DNA from: Alistipes sp.
GTDB taxonomy: Bacteria; Bacteroidota; Bacteroidia; Bacteroidales; Rikenellaceae
Length of the DNA: 16,537 nucleotides
NCBI GenBank assembly: GCA_017380955.1
Contig: JAFOCZ010000191.1
Location: 1-16,537 of the forward strand
Direction of reading: 5' to 3'
A model generated the notes under the pieces. That model did not search any database. It was not told the DNA's origin and worked only from the letters and a program-made list of their open reading frames with translations. Each line of letters starts with the position of its first letter. The stretch's first letter is position 1. A program made the translations under genes and the position numbers. This document shows positions 1 through 8,800 of the stretch, one piece after another.

Positions 1-224
1 AGTGCTACGATAACATCGTCGAGTACCTCACCATTGTCATATACAATATCGCCATAGTGTAGCGTATATCCCTTAGCATCAGAGAGTTTATGGCGGCCAC
101 GGAACATACTGTCGGCAATAGCGATAGACTCCTTGCCGCTGATACGAATTACTACAACAGCGCCTCCAATGGCTGTTGCGGGGGCGATAATCGTGGTGTC
201 GGTATCAAGATGGTTGTATGTCAT
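1..224 (-). CDS. mnmE: tRNA modification GTPase MnmE (N-terminal part, cut by window edge)
   Basis: MnmE works with MnmG to install the carboxymethylaminomethyl-type group on C5 of wobble uridine 34 in tRNAs reading split codon boxes. Only the first 74 residues lie in the window; the gene continues past base 1, so the GTPase domain and the C-terminal cysteine motif cannot be checked. The visible part matches the tetrahydrofolate-binding TrmE N-domain: a TIIAPATAIGGAVVVIRISG strand-turn-strand near residues 11-30, then LHYGDIVYDNGEVLDDVIVA near 55-74, matching the family pattern in which YG.I....GE..D.V.V follows the first lobe. The start is the ATG at 224. An ATG at 229 runs into TGA after two codons. 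The gene begins 9 bases after the stop of the transglycosylase gene, so it is probably the last visible member of the parA-led operon. Confidence 0.88.
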   Translation of the reverse strand, partial: MTYNHLDTDTTIIAPATAIGGAVVVIRISGKESIAIADSMFRGRHKLSDAKGYTLHYGDIVYDNGEVLDDVIVA

Positions 225-233
225 AGCATTAGT

Positions 234-1637
234 TTATTTAGGGCTAACACGCAATCGTTGACCTATGCGCAACGAGTTAGCATTCTTCAGACCATTCCAC
301 TGCATAAGTTGCTTTACGCTGCGTCCGTACTTGCGAGCAATACCTCCGAGGGTATCGCCCTTCTTGACGGTGTAGTATGTCGCTGCCGGTGCCTCGTGAC
401 GCTTCTTCTCAAGGTTTGCCGCTATGACATACTCCTTCAGGTAGGTGCTATCCTTAGCACGAATCTCACCCTCGTGGAGCATATAGTCTGTGATGCGCTC
501 CGCAGGGAGTGTAAGAGGGTAACTCTTGGTCGTAGCAGGGATAATATTGAGGCTATACTCAGGGTTGAGCATCTTCAATAAATCAAGGCTTATGTCGATG
601 GTTGATGATACCTGCTCGAGATGTAAAGGCTTGTGAATCATAATGGTATCTACCATCAACGGAAGTGGTGGTGTAGGATACTCTACGCCGTGAGCCCTGT
701 GGTATGCGAAGGCATATGTAGCGCCCATATATAGCGGTACATAGTTGCGAGTCTCGCGAGGCAGATGCTCATATACATCCCAGAACGAGCCCTGATAGTC
801 GGATGGTGTGCCGCCTGCGCGTATGATAGCCTTGTTAACATTTCCCGCTCCACAGTTGTATGATGCTATGGCCAACGTCCAGTCGCCATACTGCTCATAC
901 ATACTCTTGAGGTAGCGACACGCCGCGCGTGTTGCCAGACGTGGGTTGCAGCGCTCATCCACCAAAGAGTTTATCTCCAAACCGTAACTACGTCCCGTAG
1001 CAGGCATAAACTGCCACAAACCCTTAGCGCCCATATGCGACGTAGCCAAAGGGTTGAGACCCGACTCCACAACTGCCAATGTGCGCAACTCAACAGGTAT
1101 GCCGGCATTTATGAGTTCCTCCTCAATCATTGGGAAGTAGTAGTAGGCATAACTCATCTTTGTAGCATAGTTAGGCGATATGAATCGCTCTATGGCGCTG
1201 CGCACCTCATAGTTATACTGCAACGGAATAGGCGACATAAGTGCCTCAAGTCTTGCTACATATATCGAATCCATATTACTGGTATTCAGTGCGGTGTCTA
1301 TGCGCTCGCAAGCCATCACGAAACCGTTGAAATACTCCTCGTATATCTCTTTGGTTGTTGTGGCGTGCCACATTGCCAACACAGAATCTATCTGCTGAAG
1401 AGTATTTACACGAGGCACGGTAACCTCTGCTATGTTGCTCTCGAGGTTGTGGGTGTGGAGATAGACACTATCTCTCATAAGGCTATCCTGCTGAGCCTTT
1501 ATAGCCTCGGGTGAGGTATATTGTTTGCGTGCGCGGCGATTTGGGCGCTGCGTTGTGTAGTTGGCATATAGAGTAGTAGAGGTGAGTATTATGCTCAAAA
1601 TGAGCATAGTAAATACTCGCATCGAGTGTAGTTTCAT
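234..1637 (-). CDS. mltD: MltD-like membrane-associated lytic transglycosylase with C-terminal LysM
   Basis: A 467-residue secreted murein hydrolase. Lytic transglycosylases of family GH23 cleave the MurNAc-GlcNAc bond of peptidoglycan and leave 1,6-anhydroMurNAc ends. A hydrophobic signal peptide covers about residues 7-25 and ends LYA. There is no lipobox cysteine, so unlike E. coli MltD it is probably a soluble periplasmic protein. The SLT domain spans about 165-310: the catalytic glutamate is E191 in LAVVESGLNP, followed by GAKGLWQFMP (about 203-212) and ASYNCGAGNV (about 258-267). One LysM module lies at about 421-464 (YYTVKKGDTLGGIARKYG to LRIGQRLRV) and should bind glycan chains. E. 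coli MltD carries more than one LysM. The gene starts 14 bases after the DUF5683 stop and is followed 9 bases later by mnmE. The family is very likely; the exact MltD name is by domain order. Confidence 0.92.
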   Translation of the reverse strand: MKLHSMRVFTMLILSIILTSTTLYANYTTQRPNRRARKQYTSPEAIKAQQDSLMRDSVYLHTHNLESNIAEVTVPRVNTLQQIDSVLAMWHATTTKEIYEEYFNGFVMACERIDTALNTSNMDSIYVARLEALMSPIPLQYNYEVRSAIERFISPNYATKMSYAYYYFPMIEEELINAGIPVELRTLAVVESGLNPLATSHMGAKGLWQFMPATGRSYGLEINSLVDERCNPRLATRAACRYLKSMYEQYGDWTLAIASYNCGAGNVNKAIIRAGGTPSDYQGSFWDVYEHLPRETRNYVPLYMGATYAFAYHRAHGVEYPTPPLPLMVDTIMIHKPLHLEQVSSTIDISLDLLKMLNPEYSLNIIPATTKSYPLTLPAERITDYMLHEGEIRAKDSTYLKEYVIAANLEKKRHEAPAATYYTVKKGDTLGGIARKYGRSVKQLMQWNGLKNANSLRIGQRLRVSPK

Positions 1638-1651
1638 TATTGTGTTATGGG

Positions 1652-2869
1652 TTAGAATTTGAAACTCATATTTACGCCATACACAGGCTGTGTGCCTACG
1701 GTGGTGTAGTCGAAATATGGTTCAAGGTTCATAGTAAGATCATCGGAGATGTCGTAATCCTGGAGATGTGCATCTACGTGAGCATCGAGGATGTTAAGCA
1801 GATAGACTCCTGCTGTGAGGATTATACAAAGGTCGCGGTTACGACGGTAACTATCCTTGAGGTTCTTGAGGAACGTAGCGGAGTATGCACCACGGAACTC
1901 ATCCGCAGCACCTTGTGGGTACTTCTCAGGGTTTTTGTCGTAGTCTACGCGTAGGGCATATGCCGTCTTGAAACGCTGATAACCACGGTTGTTCCAATCG
2001 ATGGTGTAGATGGTTGACGCCAAGCCTCCGAGCACTATAGGCACACGCCAATAACTCTTGTTAAAGACCTGACCTGCGCCAGGGAAGATTGTGGATAGGG
2101 TAGTCGCCTTCTTGACTCTCGATACCTCGTTGGTAGTGTAGTTGATAGCCGCATCACCAATGAAATATAGGTATGTAGCAATTGCCACGCCGGCATAAAT
2201 CTGCTGACGAGTATTGTGCTTTATGAGTTCGGTTTGTATGGCATCCAACTCTGGCGTACGCATATAGCCGTGGTCGATAAGATACTGGTCGTACTGCTTC
2301 TTGAAAGGTTTATACTGTTTGTTCTCATATACAAACATTCCGACCGAAGCACCCACAACGGGATACAAAATACCAAGTTTCCAATATTGCTTGTTGTATA
2401 TCTGTCCGAAGCCTGGTAGTGGCAACGACAACCAGCAAACCTTCGACAAACCCATAGAGTCACTGATGAAAGGCTTGCGCTCCTCGCCACGCTTATTCAG
2501 ACGTATGCGTCTTCCATCTGGCGCTATGCTATCGCCGTGCATAACGATTGCTGAGTCGCGCTTAACCCTCTGTGCAATAACCTTGCGCAGTGAGTCGCGC
2601 ACCTCTATCGCTGTCTCGTTGTAGAGGTTATACTCCGCACGACCTATGGAGTCGATGAAGTTGTAGTATAGCGAGTCGCGACGTGCTGCAGCCTCTGCCT
2701 TAGTACGCAGAATCGCCGCGGAGTCTATAGGCACAAGACCACCCTGGTTAATGGTGCGAATATTACCTCTCAGCCTCTCGCGGTTGTACTCCTGCGCTGA
2801 GACACCATTACTGATGGACACAAATGCGACCATCAACAAAATAAAATATCGGAATATTCGCTTGCTCAT
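1652..2869 (-). CDS. DUF5683 domain membrane protein with internal duplication
   Basis: A 405-residue protein of unknown function that I assign to the DUF5683 family by its PGFGQIYNKQYWK signature and its position between parB and a lytic transglycosylase. An N-terminal signal peptide covers about residues 5-25 (ending VSA, then QE). Residues 26-140 are polar and probably periplasmic. The core contains two related halves: residues 147-245 and 258-370 each open with a PG.GQ..NK.YW motif (152-164 and 262-274), run into a hydrophobic segment, then a KxY.....F...Y stretch, and close with a second hydrophobic segment (about 224-240 and 346-360). Four membrane-embedded or amphipathic segments are therefore likely. 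The last residues (YGVNMSFKF) alternate in polarity and end in Phe, like the final strand of outer-membrane proteins, though one strand proves little. It is co-transcribed with parAB (28-base gap) and mltD (14-base gap). No catalytic motif is visible. Confidence 0.8.
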   Translation of the reverse strand: MSKRIFRYFILLMVAFVSISNGVSAQEYNRERLRGNIRTINQGGLVPIDSAAILRTKAEAAARRDSLYYNFIDSIGRAEYNLYNETAIEVRDSLRKVIAQRVKRDSAIVMHGDSIAPDGRRIRLNKRGEERKPFISDSMGLSKVCWLSLPLPGFGQIYNKQYWKLGILYPVVGASVGMFVYENKQYKPFKKQYDQYLIDHGYMRTPELDAIQTELIKHNTRQQIYAGVAIATYLYFIGDAAINYTTNEVSRVKKATTLSTIFPGAGQVFNKSYWRVPIVLGGLASTIYTIDWNNRGYQRFKTAYALRVDYDKNPEKYPQGAADEFRGAYSATFLKNLKDSYRRNRDLCIILTAGVYLLNILDAHVDAHLQDYDISDDLTMNLEPYFDYTTVGTQPVYGVNMSFKF

Positions 2870-2897
2870 TATCCTGTAAACGCTTGTGTTATGCTAA

Positions 2898-3770
2898 TTA
2901 TTTTATCTTGCCGAGTTTTGACAACAACGCCTCCAACTCGCTATCGTTGGCGCACTCCACGGTGATGCGTGTAGCACCGCTCTTTGTGCGCTTAATAGAG
3001 ATGTTGTCGCTGAGTACGCGCTCAAACTCTGTTACGATGCGAGAGTATGACTCTGGGTAGTCCTCATCATCGTTCTCAATCACCTGTGGTGCTTCGCTGA
3101 GTTTGCGTGCCAACTCCTCGGTCTGACGTACCGAGAGCGCACGCTTAACGCACTTCTTAAGAGCCTTAATCTGAAGGTCGTGGTCGAGGGCTGCAATAGC
3201 CTTAGCGTGACCCATAGATATAACACCCTCCTTGAGTGCCAACTGCACCTGTGATGGAAGGCTCAAAAGACGCATATAGTTTGACACTGTAGAGCGCTTC
3301 TTGCCCACCTTCTGTGCCATAGCCTCCTGTGTAAGACCACACTCCTCTACAAGACGCTGCATACCCAGAGCAATCTCTATGGCGTTGAGATTCTCGCGCT
3401 GGATATTCTCAACAAGAGCCATAGCGTGCAAATCCTCATCGTCAACATCGCGAATATAGGCAGGCAGAGTCTCCAATCCCGCCATCTGCGATGCTCGCCA
3501 GCGACGCTCACCGCTGATGATGATATACTTGCCATCGTCACGACGCTTGATGGTTATAGGCTGGATAACACCCAACTCCGCAATAGATGTAGACAACTCC
3601 TGAAGCGCCTCCTCGTCGAAGTCGCTACGTGGCTGCAGTGGGTTAGGGATGATATCAGCGATTGCCACCTCTGCCATCTCGGACATTGGCGTAGCCTGCT
3701 GTGTAGGGTTTGTAGGGCCAAACAACGCATCAAGACCGCGTCCGAGACCCTTCTTCTTTGGTGTGCTCAT
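2898..3770 (-). CDS. parB: Chromosome-partitioning protein ParB (Spo0J family, CTPase clamp)
   Basis: A 290-residue centromere-binding protein that loads at parS, binds CTP, closes as a sliding clamp and stimulates ParA. The N-terminus KKKGLGRGLDALF (residues 5-17) is the conserved ParA-contacting peptide. The ParB/sulfiredoxin-like CTP-binding domain covers about 33-130, with the CTP motifs GERRWRA (87-93) and ENIQRENLN (121-129). The helix-turn-helix parS-binding domain follows at about 135-220, including LTQEAMAQKVGKKRSTVSNY. A short acidic linker (about 228-240) leads to a C-terminal dimerisation domain (about 242-290). Length and domain order are normal for a chromosomal ParB. The gene starts 30 bases after the parA stop. 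No canonical parS sequence was found in the window, so its loading site must lie elsewhere. Confidence 0.97.
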   Translation of the reverse strand: MSTPKKKGLGRGLDALFGPTNPTQQATPMSEMAEVAIADIIPNPLQPRSDFDEEALQELSTSIAELGVIQPITIKRRDDGKYIIISGERRWRASQMAGLETLPAYIRDVDDEDLHAMALVENIQRENLNAIEIALGMQRLVEECGLTQEAMAQKVGKKRSTVSNYMRLLSLPSQVQLALKEGVISMGHAKAIAALDHDLQIKALKKCVKRALSVRQTEELARKLSEAPQVIENDDEDYPESYSRIVTEFERVLSDNISIKRTKSGATRITVECANDSELEALLSKLGKIK

Positions 3771-3800
3771 ATCTCTAATATGTAAGATGTTAGTCGCTTA

Positions 3801-4565
3801 TTACTTCTTCTTGTTACGCTTCAGGAACTCACGTGCCAAGTTCAGGTAGTTCACCGAGCCTGATGCCGAAGCGTCGTATAGCATAACAGGTTTGCCGTGT
3901 GATGGTGCCTCGCCAAGACGTATGTTACGCTGTATGATGGTCTCGTAGGCGAGTGCTCCGAAGTGCTCCTTAACCTCGCTAACCACCTGGTTGTTGAGCC
4001 TGTTGCGCATATACATCGTGAGCACGAAGCCCTCGATGGTAAGCGCAGGGTTTAGGTGACTCTTCACCTTCTCGTAGGTGTTAAGCAACTTGCTGAGACC
4101 CTCCAACGCCAAATACTCACACTGTACAGGCACTAATATAGAGTCGGCAGCGGTGAGGATGTTCACTGTTGTGAAGCCTAGTGATGGCGAGCAGTCTATG
4201 AAGATGTAGTCATACTCCTCGCGAACAGAGTCCACGATGCCCTTAATAATGTGGTGGGCGTCCTCCATTGTAGGAAGTTCGGTGTCGGCAGCCACAAGGT
4301 TTATCGACGATGGCAACAACCACAACTTCTTGATATCCGATGAGTGGAGGATGACATCCTTAGCATTAGACTCACCTACGATGCACTCGTAGATACCCGG
4401 AAGGTTGATATCGAAGCCAAGACCCGACGTGGCATTTGCCTGAGGGTCAGCATCTATGAGCAGCACCTTCTTACCCAACAGGGCGATTGATGCCGCAAGG
4501 TTTATGGCGGTGGTTGTCTTACCCACGCCTCCCTTTTGATTTGCTAATGCTACAACTTTTGCCAT
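3801..4565 (-). CDS. parA: Chromosome-partitioning ATPase ParA (Soj)
   Basis: A 254-residue MinD/ParA-type ATPase that binds DNA non-specifically as an ATP dimer and moves ParB-bound origins. It starts directly with the deviant Walker A motif QKGGVGKTTTAINLA (residues 10-24, signature Lys11 and Walker Lys16). The next strand is VLLIDADPQANATSG (about 34-48) and Walker B is YIFIDCSPSLG (about 119-129). There is no N-terminal helix-turn-helix extension, which separates the chromosomal Soj type from plasmid P1-type ParA. The C-terminal part contains RNIRLGEAPSHGKPV, conserved in Soj proteins. It is the first gene of the leftward run parA-parB-DUF5683-mltD-mnmE and is divergent from the CPBP gene. 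Candidate promoter boxes are listed separately. Confidence 0.97.
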   Translation of the reverse strand: MAKVVALANQKGGVGKTTTAINLAASIALLGKKVLLIDADPQANATSGLGFDINLPGIYECIVGESNAKDVILHSSDIKKLWLLPSSINLVAADTELPTMEDAHHIIKGIVDSVREEYDYIFIDCSPSLGFTTVNILTAADSILVPVQCEYLALEGLSKLLNTYEKVKSHLNPALTIEGFVLTMYMRNRLNNQVVSEVKEHFGALAYETIIQRNIRLGEAPSHGKPVMLYDASASGSVNYLNLAREFLKRNKKK

Positions 4566-4605
4566 CTATAATTTTGTTTCGTTTTCAAAGAAAAAATAAT
4601 TCTTG

Positions 4606-4613
4606 CAAAAATA
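4606..4613 (-). promoter_or_regulatory. Candidate -7 box for the parA operon
   Basis: On the minus strand the bases read TATTTTTG, an exact match to the Bacteroidota primary sigma -7 consensus TAnnTTTG, 40 bases upstream of the parA ATG. No good -33 TTTG is seen about 20 bases further upstream. A second exact match lies at 4646-4653. The region is very AT-rich, so chance matches are likely. Confidence 0.4.
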
Positions 4614-4636
4614 CAAAATTTCTCGGATTTTACCCA

Positions 4637-4663
4637 TTGTTTCTCCAAAAATATATATCTTTG
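4637..4663 (+). promoter_or_regulatory. Candidate promoter of the CPBP protease gene
   Basis: TATCTTTG at 4656-4663 matches the Bacteroidota -7 consensus TAnnTTTG exactly. A TTG at 4637-4639 could serve as the -33 element, but the 16-base spacing is shorter than the usual 19-21. It would give a leader of about 45-50 bases before the ATG at 4716. It is interleaved with minus-strand boxes for parA in the 150-base divergent region. Confidence 0.45.
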
Positions 4664-4715
4664 TTTGAAATTTGTTTTACACTGTTGAATGTTTGCATTT
4701 CAACTACTACGCTAT

Positions 4716-5489
4716 ATGAAAAAAACTGTTGATACCATCATACGTCTCTGCATCTTTGTCGTGATTTTCATCGTTATGCAGATTGTGGCATCTATCCTCA
4801 CTGCGTCTATTCCATTTGGCGATGAGGTAGGACTTCAGAGGCTAACTACATATGTGATATCTATGCTCCTGACCTTTGGAGCATTGAGAGTCTACGATAG
4901 GGTATCTGCTCCTAAGCCTATGCCGATTATGGTTAGCAGGCGAGGTTTTAATCCTGTTATTGCACTTTGGGGTGTTATTGTGTTGGTGGCACTGAGCATA
5001 GTGCTTAATCCGCTCGAGAGGTTTATCCCTGCCGATGAGAGAATCTTTGATGATAGCGTGTGGACACTGGTGAATATCGTTATCGTTGCGCCAATATTTG
5101 AGGAGATATTGTTCCGAGGTAAACTCTATAATATGTTGTGTGTCAACGTGTCACCACTATGGTCTGCTGTGCTATCTTCGTTGATTTTCGCCGCGATACA
5201 CTTCGAGCCAATTGTATTGATATCGGGCTTTATATCGGGTATGTTGTTCTCATATGCCTATGTGCGCACAAGGTCAATCATCGCACCTATAATACTCCAT
5301 ATGTGCAACAATGCTTTGGCTTATGCCCTCACCATCCTCTCCTACAACGAGAAATCGCTGCTCGAATTGGTAGATAGCGAGGCCTATTTCCTTATAATAT
5401 ATGTCGTTAGCGCAGTTATTGTTTCAGTTGCTATGGTCGGCGTTGTGGTGCGCCTCGTAAGGGTTAGGAGACAAGAGCCTACGGCATAA
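4716..5489 (+). CDS. CPBP family intramembrane glutamic metalloprotease (CAAX protease / Abi-like)
   Basis: A 257-residue integral membrane protein of the CPBP (CAAX protease and bacteriocin-processing) family. The three family motifs are present: EEILFRG (Glu129, Glu130, Arg134), FAAIH (158-162) and PIILHMCNN (His195, Asn198/199), which together form the Glu/His active site within the membrane. Hydrophobic segments lie at about 9-31, 45-58, 80-97, 118-128, 148-162, 168-181, 187-207 and 222-246. The C-terminus is basic (VRLVRVRRQEPTA), fitting a cytoplasmic tail. I chose the ATG at 4716 because it begins MKKTVDTIIRL next to the first membrane segment; an ATG nine codons upstream (4689) is possible. 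Bacterial members mostly have unknown substrates, and no bacteriocin or pheromone gene is adjacent. The gene stands alone between a divergent promoter region and a two-way terminator. Confidence 0.85.
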   Translation: MKKTVDTIIRLCIFVVIFIVMQIVASILTASIPFGDEVGLQRLTTYVISMLLTFGALRVYDRVSAPKPMPIMVSRRGFNPVIALWGVIVLVALSIVLNPLERFIPADERIFDDSVWTLVNIVIVAPIFEEILFRGKLYNMLCVNVSPLWSAVLSSLIFAAIHFEPIVLISGFISGMLFSYAYVRTRSIIAPIILHMCNNALAYALTILSYNEKSLLELVDSEAYFLIIYVVSAVIVSVAMVGVVVRLVRVRRQEPTA

Positions 5490-5529
5490 CGAAAATAGGG
5501 TATCTCGCAGTGAGATACCCTATTTCGTT
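5488..5529. terminator. Bidirectional terminator between the CPBP gene and trxA
   Basis: A perfect 14-bp stem pairs 5493-5506 (AAATAGGGTATCTC) with 5512-5525 around a 5-base loop. One bulged A then allows four more pairs (5488-5491 with 5526-5529). The A-rich left flank and T-rich right arm make it usable in both directions, as expected between convergent genes. It begins inside the CPBP stop codon and ends 13 bases before the trxA stop. Confidence 0.85.
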
Positions 5530-5542
5530 GGATGTGCAAGGA

Positions 5543-5860
5543 TTAGAGCAATGCGTCGATCTTAGCCTTCAACTGCTCCTTGTCTGCAGTACCTACGTGC
5601 TTGTCAACCTGCTGACCACCCTTGAAGAAGAGGATAGTAGGAACGTTGCGAACACGATACTGAGCAGCGATCTCGTCGCCATCCTCACCTACGTCACACT
5701 TGCAGATGATAACCTTGCCATCATACTCCTCAGCAAGTTCGTCGATGATAGGGCTTACCATACGGCAAGGACCACACCAAGTTGCCCAGAAATCAATAAC
5801 TACAGGCATACCTTTGCCCATTACCTCCTCGAAATTCTCGTTGTTAAGTTTAAGTGCCAT
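5543..5860 (-). CDS. trxA: Thioredoxin
   Basis: A 105-residue cytoplasmic thioredoxin, the standard length. The redox site is FWATWCGPCRM, with Cys29 and Cys32. The cis-proline segment is RNVPTILFF (around residue 72), followed by GGQ and a C-terminal amphipathic helix. Asp23 before the active site is the conserved buried acid of the family. There is no signal peptide, so it acts in the cytoplasm as a disulfide reductant, for example for ribonucleotide reductase or peroxiredoxins. It begins 12 bases after the dnaE stop and is probably translated from the dnaE transcript; no separate promoter is evident in the gap. Confidence 0.97.
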   Translation of the reverse strand: MALKLNNENFEEVMGKGMPVVIDFWATWCGPCRMVSPIIDELAEEYDGKVIICKCDVGEDGDEIAAQYRVRNVPTILFFKGGQQVDKHVGTADKEQLKAKIDALL

Positions 5861-5872
5861 AACTATAAATTT

Positions 5873-8800
5873 TTATATGTTTATGAAATAGTTGAATTCG
5901 TTGTTTATTAAGAAGTTCATAAATTCAGCGCTGGTGGTGACTCTGTACTTCTTGGAGTTTAACTTGATTTTGACATTATTTGTATGGTCATAAATCGTAA
6001 ACTCCAGTACAGTCTTTCCAGGGTTTGCCTGCACCTGCTCCAGGAGCATCTGCGTCAGTGTTGAGCAAACCTCGTTAATCTCCAACTCAATGCGTATCTT
6101 AGCCACATTCTCGGCAACCTCCGCAAGATGCTGAATAGAGAGAATCTTGTATGTCAACTCGCCCTCCTTGCCGAAGCGTGGCTGCACTCGTCCTCTGATA
6201 AACAAGAAGTTATCCATCTCAACAAGGATGCCAAAACGCTCGAAGTCTTTGCTCGATAGCAAAAACTCGTGACTTGTGTTGTAGTCCTCGAGAACAAAGC
6301 GCGCATAGCGACGACCCTCCTTTGTGGTGAGAGGCTTCACAGCCGTCACGATACCCGCAACGGCAAGTTCCTTACCATTGAGCAGCGTCAACTCCTCCAA
6401 ATCACCAACCTCCGCCTGACACATCTTCGATAAGATGAAGTCGAAACGGTTGAGAGGGTGGCCCGAGAGATATAGGCCTATGACATCCTTCTCCTTGTTT
6501 AATATGGCAAGGTTTGACCAATCCTCGGCAACAGGTACGCGTGGTGGTGGAACATCCGAGCCACTCTCACTGAACATACCGAAGAGACTCTGCTGTGCAT
6601 TGTTCTTGTCGGACTGCACGCGCTGGCCGTAGCGCACAAGCATATCTATGAACGCAACATTGTTGGCGTCAACAGCAAAGAAACGCGAGCGGTTGAAGTC
6701 GATAAGTGAGTCGAAACCACCGGCATAGGCGATGCTCTCCAAACACTTGCGGTTTACAACCGAGAAGTTGGTGCGTTCCATAAAGTCGTAGATAGACTTA
6801 TATGGACCATTCTCCAAGCGCTCCTTTACGATAGCCTCCGACGCAGCCTCGCCAACACCCTTGATAGCCGCCAAACCAAAGCGGATGTCACCGCTCTTGG
6901 ATGTAGAGAACTTTATGAGTGAGGCATTTACATCAGGGCCGAGTACCGCGATACCCATATTCTTACACTCGGTCATATATGCCGTAACCTGCTTGATATC
7001 GTTAAGGTTGCGACTGAGCACCGTCGCCATATACTCCGAAGGGAAGTGTGCCTTGATGTATGCAGTCTGGTACGCCACCCACGAGTAGCACGTTGCGTGA
7101 GACTTGTTGAAGGCATACGACGCAAACTTCTCCCAGTCTGCCCATATCTTCTCCAATACCTTCTCATCGTGACCATTGGACTTACCACCTGCGATAAACT
7201 TAGGTTTCAACTCATCAAGTTTCGACTTGATCTTCTTACCCATCGCCTTACGCAGCGTATCAGACTCACCTCGTGTGAAGTTACCCAGGAGGCGAGACAA
7301 GAGCATCACCTGCTCCTGATATACTGTAATACCATAGGTATCCTTGAGGTATCGCTCCATAATCGGGATATCGTAAACGATAGGCTTACGTCCGTGCTTA
7401 CGGTCGATAAAGTCAGGAATGTAATCCATTGGTCCTGGGCGATATAGTGCATTCATCGCAATCAAATCCTCGAACGTAGAGGGTTGTAACTCGCGAAGAT
7501 ACTTTTGCATACCCGGAGACTCAAACTGGAATGTACCAATAGTGCCACCCGCGCAATAGAGATCATATGTCTTCTTGTCGTCGATAGGTATGTTGTCGAT
7601 ATCTATCTCCACGCCGTGCGTCTGACGTACGGTCTCTACTGCATCCTTTATGATTGATAGGGTCTTAAGACCCAAAAAGTCCATCTTGATAAGACCTGTG
7701 TCCTCGATAACAGCACCCTCGTACTGCGTAACGAGCATCGACTCGCCAGTCTCCTTATCCACAGCGGTGCTGACAGGTACCCAGTCGGTGATGTCGTCAC
7801 GGCAGATGATAGTACCACAGGCGTGAACACCCGTACCACGAACATTACCCTCAAGCATCTTTGCATACTTGATGGTGTCGTGCATAACAGGGTCTGTAGA
7901 CTCCTCGGCAGCCTTCAACTCCGGAACTGCCATAATGGCGTTGTGAAGGTTAATCTTCAACTGCTTATCGTGGTCGTTAGGGTCGGTGATACGATCCGGA
8001 ATCCACTTACACAATTGGTTAGCCTGAGCCAAAGGTAGTTTCTGAACGCGCGCAACATCCTTCAGTGCCATCTTGGTGGCCATTGTACTGTAGGTGATGA
8101 TGTGTGCCACCTTCTCCTTGCCATACTTCTGTGTTACCCAGTTCAGAACTCGACCACGACCATCGTCATCAAAGTCGATATCGATATCGGGCAGTGAGAT
8201 ACGATCAGGGTTTAGGAATCGCTCAAACAGCAAGTCATACTTGATAGGGTCGATCTGTGTGATACCCAAGCAGTATGCCACAGCCGATCCTGCTGCAGAT
8301 CCACGACCTGGACCTACCGACACATCGAGTTCCTCGCGAGCCGCACGAATAAAATCCTGCACGATTAGGAAGTAACCAGGGAAACCCATAGTCTTCATAA
8401 TGTGCAACTCAAACTTCAGACGTGTTACGGTCTCCTCGTCAAGTACCTCACCATAGCGCTTGTGAGCGCCATCCATTGCCAATTTGGCAAGATAGTCTGC
8501 CTCAAGTTTTATACGATATAACTTGTCGTAACCTCCAAGTTTCTCAATCTTTTTCTTAGCATCCTCCTCCGACATCACGACATTGCCATTCTCGTCGCGA
8601 GTAAACTCGTCGAAGAGATCCTTCTCGGTAAGTGTGGCGCGGTAGCCCTCCTCGGTGCCAAAATCCTCGGGGATGGCAAACGTAGGCATAATAGGGGCGT
8701 GGTCGATGCTATAAGGCTCCACCTTATTGCACACCTCTACGGTGTTGCTCAATGCCTCGGGGATAAAGTCAAAGATGGCGTTCATCTCCGCCGTAGTCTT

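Noticed and set aside
90..581. 163-residue rightward open frame across the mnmE start and mltD end
   Set aside because: It lies antisense to two well-supported genes, matches no family and has a Cys-rich, low-order composition typical of an antisense shadow.
3830..3835. CACGTG core near the parAB genes as a possible parS site (also at 12877-12882)
   Set aside because: The flanks do not match the parS consensus TGTTTCACGTGAAACA in either arm, and both lie inside coding sequence.
4689..4715. ATG nine codons upstream of the chosen CPBP start
   Set aside because: It adds MFAFQLLRY before the MKK that directly precedes the first membrane segment. The longer form cannot be excluded, but the shorter one fits the family better.
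4716..5489. CPBP protein as a bacteriocin-immunity or phage-defence (Abi) gene
   Set aside because: No bacteriocin, toxin, peptide or transporter gene is next to it and both flanks are core genes. Most bacterial family members have no known defence role.
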